Source of the DNA: Clusia tigrina
Taxonomy: Eukaryota > Arthropoda > Insecta > Diptera > Clusiidae
Length of the DNA: 64,000 nt
Assembly (NCBI GenBank): GCA_920105625.2
Contig: OV050032.1
Location: 98,812,542-98,876,541, forward strand
Direction: 5' to 3'
Shown here: piece by piece, positions 36,401 through 50,457 of the stretch
Layout: each line of letters opens with the position of its first letter
Numbering within the stretch: position 1 is the stretch's first letter
Program-made: the position numbers and the translations under genes
Notes under the pieces: model-generated
Seen by the model: the letters and a program-made list of their open reading frames with translations, nothing else
What the model was told of the DNA's origin: nothing
Databases searched by the model: none

Positions 36401-39400
36401 ATTGTTACAAAATTTCAAGGTTTGACAAGAGGCTCGAGTACTTCATTGTTACAAATTTTCAAGGTTTTATGTGGGACTCTAGGGTAGCATAGCTTTGAGC
36501 GATAACTTAAATTGACAAGAGGCTCGGGTACTTTATTGTTACAAAATTTCAAGATTTTATGACGCTCCAGTAAAAAGATACAAGCATTTGTATGTTGCAA
36601 ACTTTGATAGGTGTAGGACGTACCGTATAGAAGTAAGGGCCATTTGAAGTTTTATCAGTGTTTGATTTGGGACTCAAGGGTAGCATAGCTTTGAGCGATG
36701 CCTTAAATTGACAAGAGGCTCGGGTACTTTATTGTTACAAAATTTCAAGGTTTTATGACGCTCCAGTAAAAAGATACAAGCATTTGTATGTTGCAAACTT
36801 TGATAGGTGTAGGACGTACCGTAAAGAAGTTAGGGGCGTTTGAAGTTTTATCAGTGTTTGATTTGGGACTCAAGGGTAGCATAGCTTTGAGCGATGGCTT
36901 AAATTGATAAGAGACTGGAGTACTTTATTGTTACAAAATTTCAAGGTTTTATGACGCTCCAGTAAAAAGTTACAAGCATTTGAATGTTGCCAACTTTGAT
37001 AGGTGTAGGACGTACCGTAAAGAAGTTAGGGGCGTTTGAAGTTTTATCAGTGTTTGATTTGGGACTCTAGGGTATCATAGCTTTGAGCGATAGCTTAAAT
37101 TTACAAGAGGCTCGGGTACTTCATTGTTACAAAATTTCAAGGTTTTATGACGCTCAAGTAAAAAGTTACAAGCATTTGTATGTTGCAAACTTTGCTAGGT
37201 GTAGGACGTACCGTATAGAAGTTAGGGCCATTTGAAGTTTTATATGTGATTGATTTGGGACTCTCGGGTAGCATAGCTTTGAGCGATAACTTAAATTGAC
37301 AAGAGGCTCGGGTACTTTATTGTTACAAAATTTCAAAGTTTTATGACGCTCCAGTAAAAAGATACAAGCATTTGTATGTTGCAAACTTTGATAGGTGTAG
37401 GACGTATCGTATAGAAGTTAGGGCCATTTGAAGTTTTATCAGTGTTTGATTTGGGACTCAAGGGTAGCATAGCTTTGAACGATGGCTTAAATTGACAAGA
37501 GGCTCGGGTACTTTATTGTTACAAAATTTCAAGGTTTTATGACGCTCCAGTAAAAAGATACAAGCATTTGTATGTTGCAAACTTTGATAGGTATAGGACG
37601 TGCCGTAAAGAAGTTAGGGACGTTTGAAATTTTATCAGTGTTTGATTTGGGACTCAATGGTAGCATAGTTTTGAGCGATAGCTTAAATTGACAAGAGGCT
37701 CGAGAACTTTATTGTTACAAAATTTCAAGGTTTTATGACGCTCCAGTAAAAAGATACAAGCATTTGTATGTTGAAAACTTTGATAGGTGTAGGACGTACC
37801 GTATAGAAGTTAGGGGCGTTTGAAGTTTTATCAGTGTTTGATTTGGGACTCAAGGGTAGCATAGCTTTGAGCGATGGCTTAAATTGACAAGAGGCCCGAG
37901 TACTTTATTGTTACAAAATTTCAAGGTTTAATGACGCTCCAGTAAAAAGTTACAGGCATTTGTATATTGCAAACTTTGATAGGTGTAGGACGTACCGTAT
38001 AGAAATTAGGGCCATTTGAAGTTTTATCATTGTTTGATTTGGGACTCTAGGGTAGCATAGCTTTGAGCGATAGCTTAAATTGACAAGAGGCTCGAGTACT
38101 TTATTGTTACAAAATTTCAAGGTTTTATGACGCTCCAGTAAAAAGATACAAGCATTTGTATATTGCAAACTTTGATAGGTGTAGGACGTACCGTATAGAA
38201 ATTAGGGCCATTTGAAGTTTTATCCGTGTTTGATTTGGGACTCTAGGGTAGCATAGTTTTGAGCGATAGCTTAAATTGACAAGAGGCTCGTGTACTTCAT
38301 TGTTACAAAATTTCAAGATTTTATAACGCTCCAGTAAAAATTTAGAAGCATTTGAATGTTGCAAACTTTGATATGTGTATGACGTACCGTATAAAAGTTA
38401 GGGCCATTTGAAGTTTTATCAGTGTTTGATTTGGGACTCTAGGGTAGCATAGCTTTGAGCGATAGCTTAAATTGACAAGAGGCTCGAGTACTTTATTGTA
38501 ACAAAATTTCAAGGTTTTATGACGCTCCAGTAAAAACTTACAAACATTTGTATGTTGCAAACTTTGATAGGTGTAGGACGTACCGTATAGAAGTTAGGGG
38601 CGTTGGAAATTTTATAAGTGTTTGATTTGGGACTCAAGGGTAGCATAGCTTTGAGCGATAGCTTAAATTGACAAGAGGCTCGAGTACTTTATTGTTACAA
38701 AATTTCAAGGTTTTATGACGTTCCAGTAAAAAGATACAAGCATTTGTATGTTGCAAACTTTGATAGGTGTAGGACGTACCGTATAGAAGTTATGGCCAAT
38801 TGAAGTTTTATCAGTGTTTGATTTGGGGCTCTAGGGTAGCATAGCTTTGAGCGATAGCTTAGATTGACAAGAGGCTCGGGTACTTCATTGTTACAAAATT
38901 TCAAGGTTTTATGACGCTCCAGTAAAAAGTTACAAGCATTTGTATGTTGCAAACTTTGATAGGTGTAGGACGTTCCGTATAAAAGTTAGGGCCATTTGAA
39001 GTTTTATCAGTGTTTGATTTGGGACTCTAGGGTAGCATAGCTTTGAGCGATAACTTAATTTGACAATAGGCTCGGGTACTTTATTGTTACAAAATTTCAA
39101 GGTTTTATGACGCTCCAGTAAAAAGATACAAGCATTTGTATGTTGCAAACTTTGATAGGTGTAGGACGTACCGTATAGAAGTAAGGGCCATTTGAAGTTT
39201 TATCAGTGTTTGATTTGGGACTCAAGGGTAGCATAGCTTTGAGCGATGGCTTAAATTGACAAGAGGCTCGGGTACTTAATTGTTACAAAATTTCAAGGTT
39301 TTATGACGCTCCAGTAAAAAGATACAAGCATTTGTATGTTGCAAACTTTGATAGGACGTACCGTAAAGAAGTTAGGGGCGTTTGAAGTTTTATCAGTGTT

Positions 39401-39510
39401 TGATTTGGGACTCAAGGGTAGCATAGCTTTGAGCGATGGCTTAAATTGACAAGAGGCTCGAGTACTTTATTGTTACAAAATTTTAAGGTTTTATGACGCT
39501 CCAGTAAAAA
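33380..39510. repeat. Higher-order repeat: about 3.1-3.3-kb block duplicated
   Basis: The stretch 33380-35300 recurs at about 36454-38370 with offset 3073-3074; units at 34876 and 35051 recur at 37950 and 38125. After that the offset becomes 3270 (35443 to 38713, 35660 to 38930), because the second copy has one extra 196-bp unit at about 38342-38560. Shared tags include TTGAACGATGG, GATAGGTATAGGACGTGCC, CAATGGTAGCATAG, GGTTTAATGACGC, GTTACAGGCATTTGTATATTGC, TTTATAACGCTCC and AAATTTAGAAGC. This block overlaps the previous one, so the duplications are nested. Confidence 0.82.
36400..36520. repeat. Double fusion of truncated monomers
   Basis: Two junctions lie about 52 bases apart. At 36418-36424 TTTCAAGG runs straight into TTTGACAAGAGGC, and at 36471/36472 GGTTTTATG joins TGGGACTC. 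The second is the junction seen at 29780 and 33398. The first is new and has a short T-rich overlap. This third copy therefore suffered an additional rearrangement beside the old one. Confidence 0.82.
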
Positions 39511-39879
39511 GTTACAAGCATTTGAATGTTGCCAAATTTGATAGGTGTAGGACGTACCGTAAAGAAGTTAGGGGCGTTTGAAGTTTTATCAGTGTTTGAT
39601 TTGGGACTCTAGGGTAGCATAGCTTTGAGCGATAGCTTAAATTGACAAGAGGCTCGGGTACTTCATTGTTACAAAATTTCAAGGTTTTATGACGCTCCAG
39701 AAAAAAGTTGCAAGCATTTGTATGTTGCAAACTTTGATAGGTGTAGGACGTACCGTATAGAAGTTAGGGCCATTTGAAGTTTTATAAGTGATTGATTTGG
39801 GACTCTCGGGTAGCATAGCTTTGAGCGATGGCCTAAATTGACAAGAGGGTCGAGTACTTTATTGTTACAAAATTTCAAG

Positions 39880-42800
39880 GTTTTATGACGCTCCAGTAAA
39901 AAGATACAAGCATTTGTATGTTGAAAACTTTGATAGGTGTAGGACGTTCCGTAAAGGAGTTAGAGGCGTTTGAAGTTTTATCAGTGTTTGATTTGGGACT
40001 CAAGGGTTTGAGCGATGGCTTAAATTGACAAGAGGCTCGGGTACTTTATTGTTACAAAATTTCAAGGTTTTATGACGCTCCAGTAAAAAGATACAAGCAT
40101 TTGTATGTTGAAAACTTTGATAGGTGTAGGACGTACCGTAAAGAAGTTAGGGAGGTTTGAAGTTTTATCAGTGTTTGATTTGGGACTCAATGGTAGCATA
40201 CTTTTGAGCGATAGCTTAAATTGACAAGAGGCTCGAGTACTTTATTGTTACAAAATTTGAAGGTTTTATGACGCTCCAGTAAAAAGATACAAGCATTTGT
40301 ATGTTGCAAACTTTGATAGGTGTAGGACGTACCGTACAGAAGTAAGGGCCATTTGAAGTTTTATCAGTGTTTGATTTGGAACTCAAGGGTAGCATAGCTT
40401 TGAGCGATGTCTTAAATTGACAAGAGGCTCGGGTACTTTATTGTTACAAAATTTCAAGGTTTTATGACGCTCCAGTAAAAAGATACAAGCATTTTTATGT
40501 TGCAAACTTTGATAGGTGTAGGGCGTACCGTAAAGAAGTTAGGGGCGTTTGAAGATTTATCAGTGTTTGATTTGGGACTCAAGGTTAGCATAGCTTTGAG
40601 CGATGGCTTAAATTGACAAGAGGCTCGAGTACTTTATTGTTACAAAATTTCAAGGTTTTATGACGCTCCATTAAAAAGTTACAAGCATTTGAATGTTGCC
40701 AACTTTGATAGGTGTAGGACGTACCGTAAAGAAGTTAGGGGCGTTTGAAGTTTTATCAGTGTTTGATTTGGGACTCTAGGGTAGTATAGCTTTGAGCGAT
40801 AGCTTAAATTGACAAGAGGCTCGGGTACTTTATTGTTACAAAACTTCAAGGTTTTATGACGCTCCAGTAAAAAGTAACAAGCATTTGAATGTTGCCAACT
40901 TTGATAGGTGTAGGACGCACCGTATAGAAGTTAGGGGCGTTTGAAGTTTTATCAGTGTTTGATTTGGGACTCAAGGGTAGCATAGCTTTGAGCGATGGCT
41001 TAAATTAACAAGAGGCTCGAGTACTTTATTGTTACAAAATTTCAAGGTTTTATGACGCTCCAGTAAAAAGTTACGAGCATTTGTATGTTGCAAACTTTGT
41101 TGGGTGTAGGACGGACCGTATAGAAGTTAGGGCCATTTTAAGTTTTATCAGTGTTTGATTTGGGACTCTAGGGTAGCATAACTTTGAGCGATAACTTAAA
41201 TTGACAAGATGCTCGAGTACTTTATTGTTACAAAATTTCAAGGTTTTATGACGCTCCAGTAAAAAGTTACAAGCATTTGTATGTTGCAAACTTTGATAGG
41301 TGTAGGACGTACCGTAAAGAAGTTAGGGGCGTTTGAAGTTTTATCAGTGTTTGATTTGGGACTCTAGTGTAGCATAGCTTTGCGCGATAGCTTAAATTGA
41401 CAAGAGGCTCGGGTACTTCATTGTTACAAAATTTCAAGGTTTTATGACGCTCCAGTAAAAAGTTACAAGCATTTGTATGTTGCAAACTTTGATAAGTGTA
41501 GGACGTACCGTATAGAAGTTAGGGCCATTTGAAGTTTTATCAGTGTTTGATTTGGGACTCTGGGGTAGCATAGCTTTGAGCGATGACTTAAATTGACAAG
41601 AGGCTCGGGTACTTTATTGTTACAAAATTTCAAGGTTTTATGACGCTCCAGTAAAAAGATACAAGCATTTGTATGTTGCAAACTTTGATAGGTGTAGGAC
41701 GTACCGTATAGAAGTAAGGGCCATTTGAAGTTTTATCAGTGTTTGATTTGGGACTCAAGGGTAGCATAGCTTTGAGCGATGGCTTAAATTGACAAGAGGC
41801 TCGAGTACTTTATTGTTACAAGATTTCAAGGTTTTATGACGTTCCAGTAAAAAGTTACAAGCATTTGTATGTTGCAAACTTTGATAGGTGTAGGAAGTAC
41901 CGTACAGAATTTAGGGGCGTTTGAAGTTTTATCAGTGTTTGATTTGGGACTCTGGGGTAGTATAGCTTTGAGCGATAGCTTAAATTGACAAGAGGCTCGG
42001 GTACTTTATTGTTACAAAACTTCAAGGTTTTATGACGCTCCAGTAAAAAGTTACAAGCATTTGTATGTTGCAAACTTTGATAGGTGTAGGACGTACCGTA
42101 AAGAAGTTAGGGGCGTTTGAAGTTTTAGCAGTGTTTGATTTGGGACTCAAGGTAGCATAGCTTTGAGCGATGGCTTAAATTGACAAGAGGCTCGAGTACT
42201 TTATTGTTACAATATTTCAAGGTTTAATGACGCTCCAGTAAAAAGTTACAAGCATTTGCATGTTGCAAACTTTGATAGGTGTAGGACGTACCGTAAAGAA
42301 GTTAGGGGCGTTTGAAGTTTTATCAGTGTTGGATTTGGGACTCTAGGGTAGCATAGCTTTGAGCGATAGCTTAAACTGACAAGAGGCTCGGGTACTTCAT
42401 TGTTACAAAATTTCAAGGTTTTATGACGCTCCAGAAAAAAGTTACAAGCATTTGTATGTTGCAAACTTTGATAGGTGTAGGACGTACCGTATAGAAGTTA
42501 GGGCCATTTGAAGTTTTATAAGTGATTGATTTGGGACTCTCGGGTAGCATAGCTTTGAGCGATAACTTAAATTGACAAGAGGCTCGTGTACTTTATTGTT
42601 ACAAAATTTCAAGGTTTTATGATGCTCCAGTAAAAAGATACAAGCATTTGTATGTTGCAAACTTTGATAGGTGTAGGACATACCGTATAGAAGTTAGGGC
42701 CATTTGAAGTTTTATCAGTGTTTGATTTGGGACTCAAGGGTAGCATAGCTTTGAACGATGGCTTAAATTTACAAGAGGCTCGGGTACTTTATTGTTACAA

Positions 42801-45800
42801 AATTTCAAGGTTTTATGACGCTCCAGTAAAAAGATACAAGCATTTGTATGTTGCAAACTTTGATAGGTGTAGGACGTACCGTAAAGAAGTTAGGGAGGTT
42901 TGAAGTTTTATCAGTGTTTGATTTGGGACTCAATGGTAGCATACTTTTGAGCGATAGCTTAAATTGACAAGAGGCTCGAGTACTTTATTGTTACAAAATT
43001 TCAAGGTTTTATGACGCTCCAGTAAAAAGATACAAGCATTTGTATGTTGAAAACTTTGATAGGTGTAGGACGTACCGTAAAGAAGTTAGAGGCGTTTGAA
43101 GTTATATCAGTGTTTGATTTGGGACTCAAGGGTTTGAGCGATGGCTTAAATTGACAAGAGGCTCGTGTACTTTATTGTTACAAAATTTCAAGGTTTTATG
43201 ACGCTCCAGTAAAAACTTACAGGCATTTGTATGTTGCAAACTTTGATAGGTGTAGGACGTACCGTATAGAAGTAAGGGCCATTTGAAGTTTTATCAGTGT
43301 TTGATTTGGAACTCAAGGGTAGCATAGCTTTGAGCGATGGCTTAAATTGACAAGAGGCTCGGGTACTTTATTGTTACAAAATTTCAAGGTTTTATGACGC
43401 TCCAGTAAAAAGATACAAGCATTTTTATGTTGCAAACTTTGATAGGTGTAGGGCGTACCGTAAAGAAGTTAGGGGCGTTTGAAGTTTTATCAGTGTTTGA
43501 TTTGGGACTCAAGGTTAGCATAGCTTTGAGCGATGGCTTAAATTGACAAGAGGCTCGAGTACTTTATTGTTACAAAATTTCAAGGTTTTATGACGCTCCA
43601 TTAAAAAGTTACAAGCATTTGAATGTTGCCAACTTTGATAGGTGTAGGACGTACCGTAAAGAAGTTAGGGGCGTTTGAAGTTTTATCAGTGTTTGATTTG
43701 GGACTCTAGGGTAGTATAGCTTTGAGCGATAGCTTAAATTGACAAGAGGCTCGGGTACTTTATTGTTACAAAACTTCAAGGTTTTATGACGCTCCAGTAA
43801 AAAGTTACAAGCATTTGTATGTTGCAAACTTTGTTGGGTGTAGGACGGACCGTATAGAAGTTAGGGCCATTTGAAGTTTTATCAGTGTTTGATTTGGGAC
43901 TCTAGGGTAGCATAGCTTTGAGCGATAACTTAAATTGACAAGATGCTCGAGTACTTTATTGTTACAAAATTTCAAGGTTTTATGACGCTCCAGTAAAAAG
44001 TTACAAGCATTTGTATGTTGCAAACTTTGAGAGGTGTAGGACGTACCGTAAAGAAGTTAGGGGCGTTTGAAGTTTTATCAGTGTTTGATTTGGGACTCTA
44101 GGGTAGCATAGCTTTGAGCGATGGCTTAAATTGACAAGAGGCTCGAGTACTTTATTGTTACAAAATTTCAAGGTTTTATGACGCTCCAGTAAAAAGATAC
44201 AAGCATTTGTATGTTAGAAACTTTGATAAGTGTAGGACGTACCGTAAAGAAGTTAGGGGCGTTTGAAGTTTTATCAGTGTTTGATTTGGGACTCAAGGGT
44301 AGCATAGCTTTAAGCGATGGCTTAAATTGACAAGAGGCTCGAGTACTTTATTGTTACAAGATTTCAAGGTTTTATGACGTTCCAGTAAAAAGTTACAAGC
44401 ATTTGTATGTTGCAAACTTTGATAGGTGTAGGAAGTACCGTATAGAATTTAGGGGCGTTTGAAGTTTTATCAGTGTTTGATTTGGGACTCTAGGGTAGTA
44501 TAGCTTTGAGCGATAGCTTAAATTGACAAGAGGCTCGGGTACTTTATTGTTACAAAACTTCAAGGTTTTATGACGCTCCAGTAAAAAGTTACAAGCATTT
44601 GTATGTTGCAAACTTTGATAGGTGTAGGACGTACCGTAAAGAAGTTAGGGGCGTTTGAAGTTTTAGCAGTGTTTGATTTGGGACTCAAGGGTAGCATAGC
44701 TTTGAGCGATGGCTTAAATTGACAAGAGGCTCGAGTACTTTATTGTTACAAAATTTCAAGGTTTTATGACGCTCCAGTAAAAAGTTACAAGCATTTGCAT
44801 GTTGCAAACTTTGATAGGTGTAGGACGTACCGTAAAGAAGTTAGGGGCGTTTGAAGTTTTATCAGAGTTTGATTTGGGACTCTAGGGTAGTATAGCTTTG
44901 AGCGATAGCTTTAATTGACAAGAGGCTCGGGTACTTTATTGTTACAAAACTTCAAGGTTTTATGACGCTCCAGTAAAAAATTACAAGCATTTGAATGTTG
45001 CCAACTTTGATAGGTGTAGGGCGTACCATATAGAAGTTAGGGCCATTATAGTTTTATCCGTGTTTGATTTGGGACTCTAGGGTAGCATAGTTTTGAGCGA
45101 TAGCTTAAATTGACAAGAGGCTCGGGTACTTCATTGTTACAAAATTTCAAGGTTTTATGACGCTCCAGTAAAAAGATACAAGCATTTGCATGTTGCAAAC
45201 TTTGATAGGTGTAGGACGTACCGTATAGAAGTTAGGGCCATTTGAAGTTTTATCAGGGTTTGATTTGGGACTCTAGGGTAGCATAGCTTTGAGCGATAGC
45301 TTAAATTGACAAGGGGTTCGAGTACTTTAATGTTACAAAATTTCAAGGTTTTATGACGTTCCAGTAAAAAGTTACAAGCATTTGTATGTTGCAAACTTTG
45401 ATAGGTGTAGGACGTACCGTACAGAAGTTAGGGCCATTATAGTTTTATCCGTGTTTGATTTGGGACTCTAGGGTAGCATAGTTTTGAGCGATAGCTTAAA
45501 TTGACAAGAGGCTCGGGTACTTCATTGTTACAAAATTTCAAGGTTTTATGACGCTCCAGTAAAAAGTTACAAGCATTTGAATGTTGCCAACTTTGATAGG
45601 TGTAGGACGTACCGTTAAGAAGTTAGGGGCGTTTGAAGTTTTATCAGTGTTTGATTTGGGACTCTAGGGTAGTATAGCTTTGAGCGATAGCTTAAATTGA
45701 CAAGAGGCTCGGGTACTTTATTGTTACAAAACTTCAAGGTTTTATGACGCTCCAGTAAAAGGTAACAAGCATTTGAATGTTGCCAACTTTGATAGGTGTA

Positions 45801-48800
45801 GGACGTACCGTATAGAAGTTAGGGGCGTTTGAAGTTTTATCAGTGTTTGATTTGGGACTCAAGGGTAGCATAGCTTTGAGCGATGGCTTAAATGAACAAG
45901 AGGCTCGAGTACTTTATTGTTACAAAATTTCAAGGTTTTATGACGCTCCAGTAAAAAGTTACAAGCATTTGTATGTTGCAAACTTTGTTGGGTGTAGGAC
46001 GTACCGTATAGAAGTTAGGGCCATTTGAAGTTTTATCAGTGTTTGATTTGGGACTCTAGGGTAGCATAGCTTTGAGCGATAACTTAAATTGACAAGATGC
46101 TCGAGTACTTTATTGTTACAAAATTTCAAGGTTTTATGACGCTCCAGTAAAAAGTTACAAGCATTTGTATGTTGCAAACTTTGATAGGTGTATGACGTAC
46201 CGTAAAGAAGTTATTGGCGTTTGAAGTTTTATCAGTGTTTGATTTGGGACTCTAGGGTAGCATAGCTTTGAGCGATAGCTTAAATTGACAAGAGGCTCGG
46301 GTACTTCATTGTTACAAAATTTCAAGGTTTTATGACGCTCCAGTAAAAAGTTACAAGCATTTGTATGTTGCAAACTTTGATAGGTGTAGGAGGTACCGTA
46401 TAGAAGTTAGGGCCATTTGAAGTTTTATCAGTGTTTGATTTGGGACTCTAGGGTAGCATAGCTTTGAGCGATAACTTAAATTGACAAGAGGCTCGGGTAC
46501 TTTATTGTTACAAAATTTCAAGGTTTTATGACGCTCCAGTAAAAAGATACAAGCATTTGTATGTTGCAAACTTTGATAGGTGTAGGACGTACCGTATAGA
46601 AGTAAGGGCCATTTGAAGTTTTATCAGTGTTTGATTTGGGACTCAAGGGTAGCTTAGCTTTGAGCGATGGCTTAAATTGACAAGAGGCTCGAGTACTTTA
46701 TTGTTACAAAATTTCAAGGTTTTATGACGCTCCAGTAAAAAGATACAAGCATTTGTATGTTAGAAACTTTGATAAGTGTAGGACGTACCGTAAAGAAGTT
46801 AGGGGCTTTTGAAGTTTTATCAGTGTTTGATTTGGGACTCAAGGGTAGCATAGCTTTGAGCGATAACTTAAATTGACAAGAGGCTCGAGTACTTTATTAT
46901 TGTTACAAAATTTCAAGGTTTTATGAAGTTCCAGTAAAAAGTTACAAGCATTTGTATGTTGCAAACTTTGATAGGTGTAGGAAGTACCGTAAAGAAGTTA
47001 GGGGCGTTTGAAGTTTTATCAGTGTTTGATTTGGGACTCTAGGGTAGTATAGCTTTGAGCGATAGCTTAAATTGACAAGAGGCTCGGGTACTTTATTGTT
47101 ACAAAACTTCAAGGTTTTATGACGCTCCAGTAAAAAGTTACAAGCATTTGTATGTTGCAAACTTTGATAGGTGTAGGACGTACCGTAAAGAAGTTAGGGG
47201 CGTTTGAAGTTTTAGCAGTGTTTGATTTGGGACTCAAGGGTAGCATAGCTTTGAGCGATAGCTTTAATTGACAAGAGGCTCGGGTACTTTATTGTTACAA
47301 AACTTCAAGGTTTTATGACGCTCCAGTAAAAAGTTACAAGCATTTGAATGTTGCCAACTTTGATAGGTGTAGGGCGTACCGTATAGAAGTTAGGGCCATT
47401 ATAGTTTTATCCGTGTTTGATTTGGGACTCTAGGGTAGCATAGTTTTGAGCGATAGCTTAAATTGACAAGAGGCTCGGGTACTTCATTGTTACAAAATTT
47501 CAAGGTTTTATGACGCTCCAGTAAAAAGTTACAAGCATTTGCATGTTGCAAACTTTGATAGGTGTAGGACGTACCGTATAGAAGTTAGGGCCATTTGAAG
47601 TTTTATCAGGGTTTGATTTGGGACTCTAGGGTAGCATAGCTTTGAGCGATAGATTAAATTGACAAGGGGTTCGAGTACTTTAATGTTACAAAATTTCAAG
47701 GTTTTATGACGCTCCAGTAAAAAGTTACAATCATTTGTATGTTGCAAACTTTGATAGGTGTAGGACGTACCGTACAGAAGTTAGGGCCATTATAGTTTTA
47801 TCCGTGTTTGATTTGGGTCTCTAGGGTAGCATAGTTTTGAGCGATAGCTTAAATTGACAAGAGGCTCGGGTACTTCATTGTTACAAAATTTCAAGGTTTT
47901 ATGACGCTCCAGTAAAAAGTTATAAGCATTTGAATGTTGCCAACTTTGATAGGTGTAGGACGTACCGTAAAGAAGTTAGGGGCGTTTGAAGTTTTATCAG
48001 TGTTTGATTTGGGACTCTAGGGTAGTATAGCTTTGAGCGATAGCTTAAATTGACAAGAGGCTCGGGTACTTTATTGTTACAAAACTTCAAGGTTTTATGA
48101 CGCTCCAGTAAAAGGTAACAAGCATTTGAATGTTGCCAACTTTGATAGGTGTAGGACGTACCGTATAGAAGTTAGGGGCGTTTGAAGTTTTATCAGTGTT
48201 TGATTTGGGACTCAAGGGTAGCATAGCTTTGAGCGATGGCTTAAATTAACAAGAGGCTCGAGTACTTTATTGTTACAAAATTTCAAGGTTTTATGACGCT
48301 CCAGTAAAAAGTTACAAGCATTTGTATGTTGCAAACTTTGTTGGGTGTAGGACGTACCGTATAGAAGTTAGGGCCATTTGAAGTTTTATCAGTGTTTGAT
48401 TTGGGACTCTAGGGTAGCATAGCTTTGAGCGATAACTTAAATTGACAAGAGGCTCGAGTACTTTATTATTGTTACAAAATTTCAAGGTTTTATGAAGTTC
48501 CAGTAAAAAGTTACAAGCATTTGTATGTTGCAAACTTTGATAGGTGTAGGAAGTACCGTAAAGAAGTTAGGGGCGTTTGAAGTTTTATCAGTGTTTAATT
48601 TGGGACTCTAGGGTAGTATAGCTTTGAGCGATAGCTTAAATTGACAAGAGGCTCGGGTACTTTATTGTTACAAAACTTCAAGGTTCTATGACGCTCCAGT
48701 AAAAAGTTACAAGCATTTGTATGTTGCAAACTTTGATAGGCGTAGGACGTACCGTAAAGAAGTTAGGGGCGTTTGAAGTTTTAGCAGTGTTTGATTTGGG

Positions 48801-49000
48801 ACTCAAGGGTAGCATAGCTTTGAGCGATGGCTTAAATTGACAAGAGGCTCGAGTACTTTATTGTTACAAAATTTCACGGTCTTAAGACGCTCCAGTAAAA
48901 AGTTACAAGCATTTGCATGTTGCAAACTTTGATAGGTGTGGGACGTACCGTAAAGAAGTTAGGGGCGTTTGAAGCTTTATCAGAGTTTGATTTGGGACTC
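39880..49000. repeat. Satellite zone with overlapping 2.4-4.9-kb duplications
   Basis: Pairs of near-identical units recur at several offsets: 41071 to 43805 (2734), 41855 to 44393 (2538), 41267 to 46155 and 41463 to 46351 (4888), 45155 to 47529 (2374) and 45959 to 48312 (2353). Tags are a 9-base loss removing TAGCATAGC at 40006 and 43132, GTTGGGTGTAGGACG, CAAAACTTCAAGG, GGCCATTATAG, GACAAGGGGTTCGAG, and a duplicated ATT (TTTATTATTGTTAC) at 46894 and 48463. The mixture of offsets shows repeated exchange, not one clean tandem block. Confidence 0.75.
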
Positions 49001-50457
49001 TAGGGTAGTATAGCTTTGAGCGATAGCTTAAATTGACAAGAGGCTCGGGTACTTTATTGTTACAAAACTTCAAGGTTTTATGACGCTCCAGTAAAAAGTT
49101 ACAAGCATTTGTATGTTGCAAACTTTGATAGGTGTAGGACGTACCGTATACGGGCCATTTGAAGTTTTAACAGTGTTTGATTTGGGACTCTAGGGAAGCA
49201 TAGCTTTGAGCGATGGCTTAAATTGGCAAGAGGCTCGAGTACTTTATTGTTACAAAATTTCACGGTCTTAAGACGCTCCAGTAAAAAGTTACAAGCATTT
49301 GAATGTTGCCAACTTTGATAGGTGTAGGACGTACCGTATAGAAGTTAGGGCCATTATAGTTTTATCCGTGTTTGATTTGGGACTCTAGGTTAGCATAGTT
49401 TTGAGCGATAGCTTAAATTGACAAGAGGCTCGGGTACTTCATTGTTACAAAATTTCAAGGTTTTATGACGCTCCAGTAAAAAGTTACAAGCATTTGTATG
49501 TTGCAAACTTTGATAGGTGTAGGACGTACCGTATACGGGCCATTTGAAGTTTTAACAGTGTTTGATTTGGGACTCTAGGGAAGCATAGCTTTGAGCGATG
49601 GCTTAAATTGACAAGAGGCTCGAGTACTTTATTGTAACAAAATTTCAAGGATTTATGACGCTCCAGTAAAAAGTTACAAGCATTTGTATGTTGCAAACTT
49701 TGATAGGTGTAGTACGTACCGTAAAGAAGTTAGGGGCGTTTGAAGTTTTATCAGTGTTTGATTTGGGACTCTAGGGTAGCATAGCTTTGAGCGATAACTT
49801 AAATTGACAAAATGCTCGAGTACTTTATTGTTACAAAATTTCAAGGTTTTATGACGCTCCAGTAAAAAGTTACAAGTATTTGTATGTTGCAAACTTTGAT
49901 AGGTGTAGGACGTAACGTAAAGAAGTTAGGGGCATTTGAAATTTTATCAGTGTTTGATTTGGGACTCTAGGGAAGCATAGCTTTGAGCGATAACTTAAAT
50001 TGACAAGATGCTCGAGTACTTTATTGTTACAAAATTTCAAGGTTTTATGACGCTCCAGTAAAAAGTTACAAGCATTTGTATGTTGCAAACTTTGATAGGT
50101 GTAGGACGTACCGTAAATAAGTTAGGGGCGTTTGAAGTTTTATCAGTCTTTGATTTGGGACTCTAGGGTAGAATAGCTTTGAGCGATAGCTTAAATTGAC
50201 AAGAGGCTCGAGTACTTCATTGTTACAAAATTTCAAAGTTTTATGATGCTCCAGTAAAAAGTTACAAGCATTTGAATGTTGCAAACTTTGCTAGGTGTAG
50301 GACGTACCGTATAGAAGTTAGGGGCGTTTGAAGTGTTATCAGTGTTTGATTTGGGACTCAAGGGTAGCATAGCTTTGAGCGATGGCTTAAATTGACAAGA
50401 GGATCGAGTACTTTATTGCTACAAAATTTCAAGGTTTTATGACGCTCCAGTAAAAAG

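Noticed and set aside
42718..46028. 61-codon plus-strand frames at 42718-42903 and 45843-46028
   Set aside because: They lie in ordinary monomers, opened by chance substitutions, and have no independent support.
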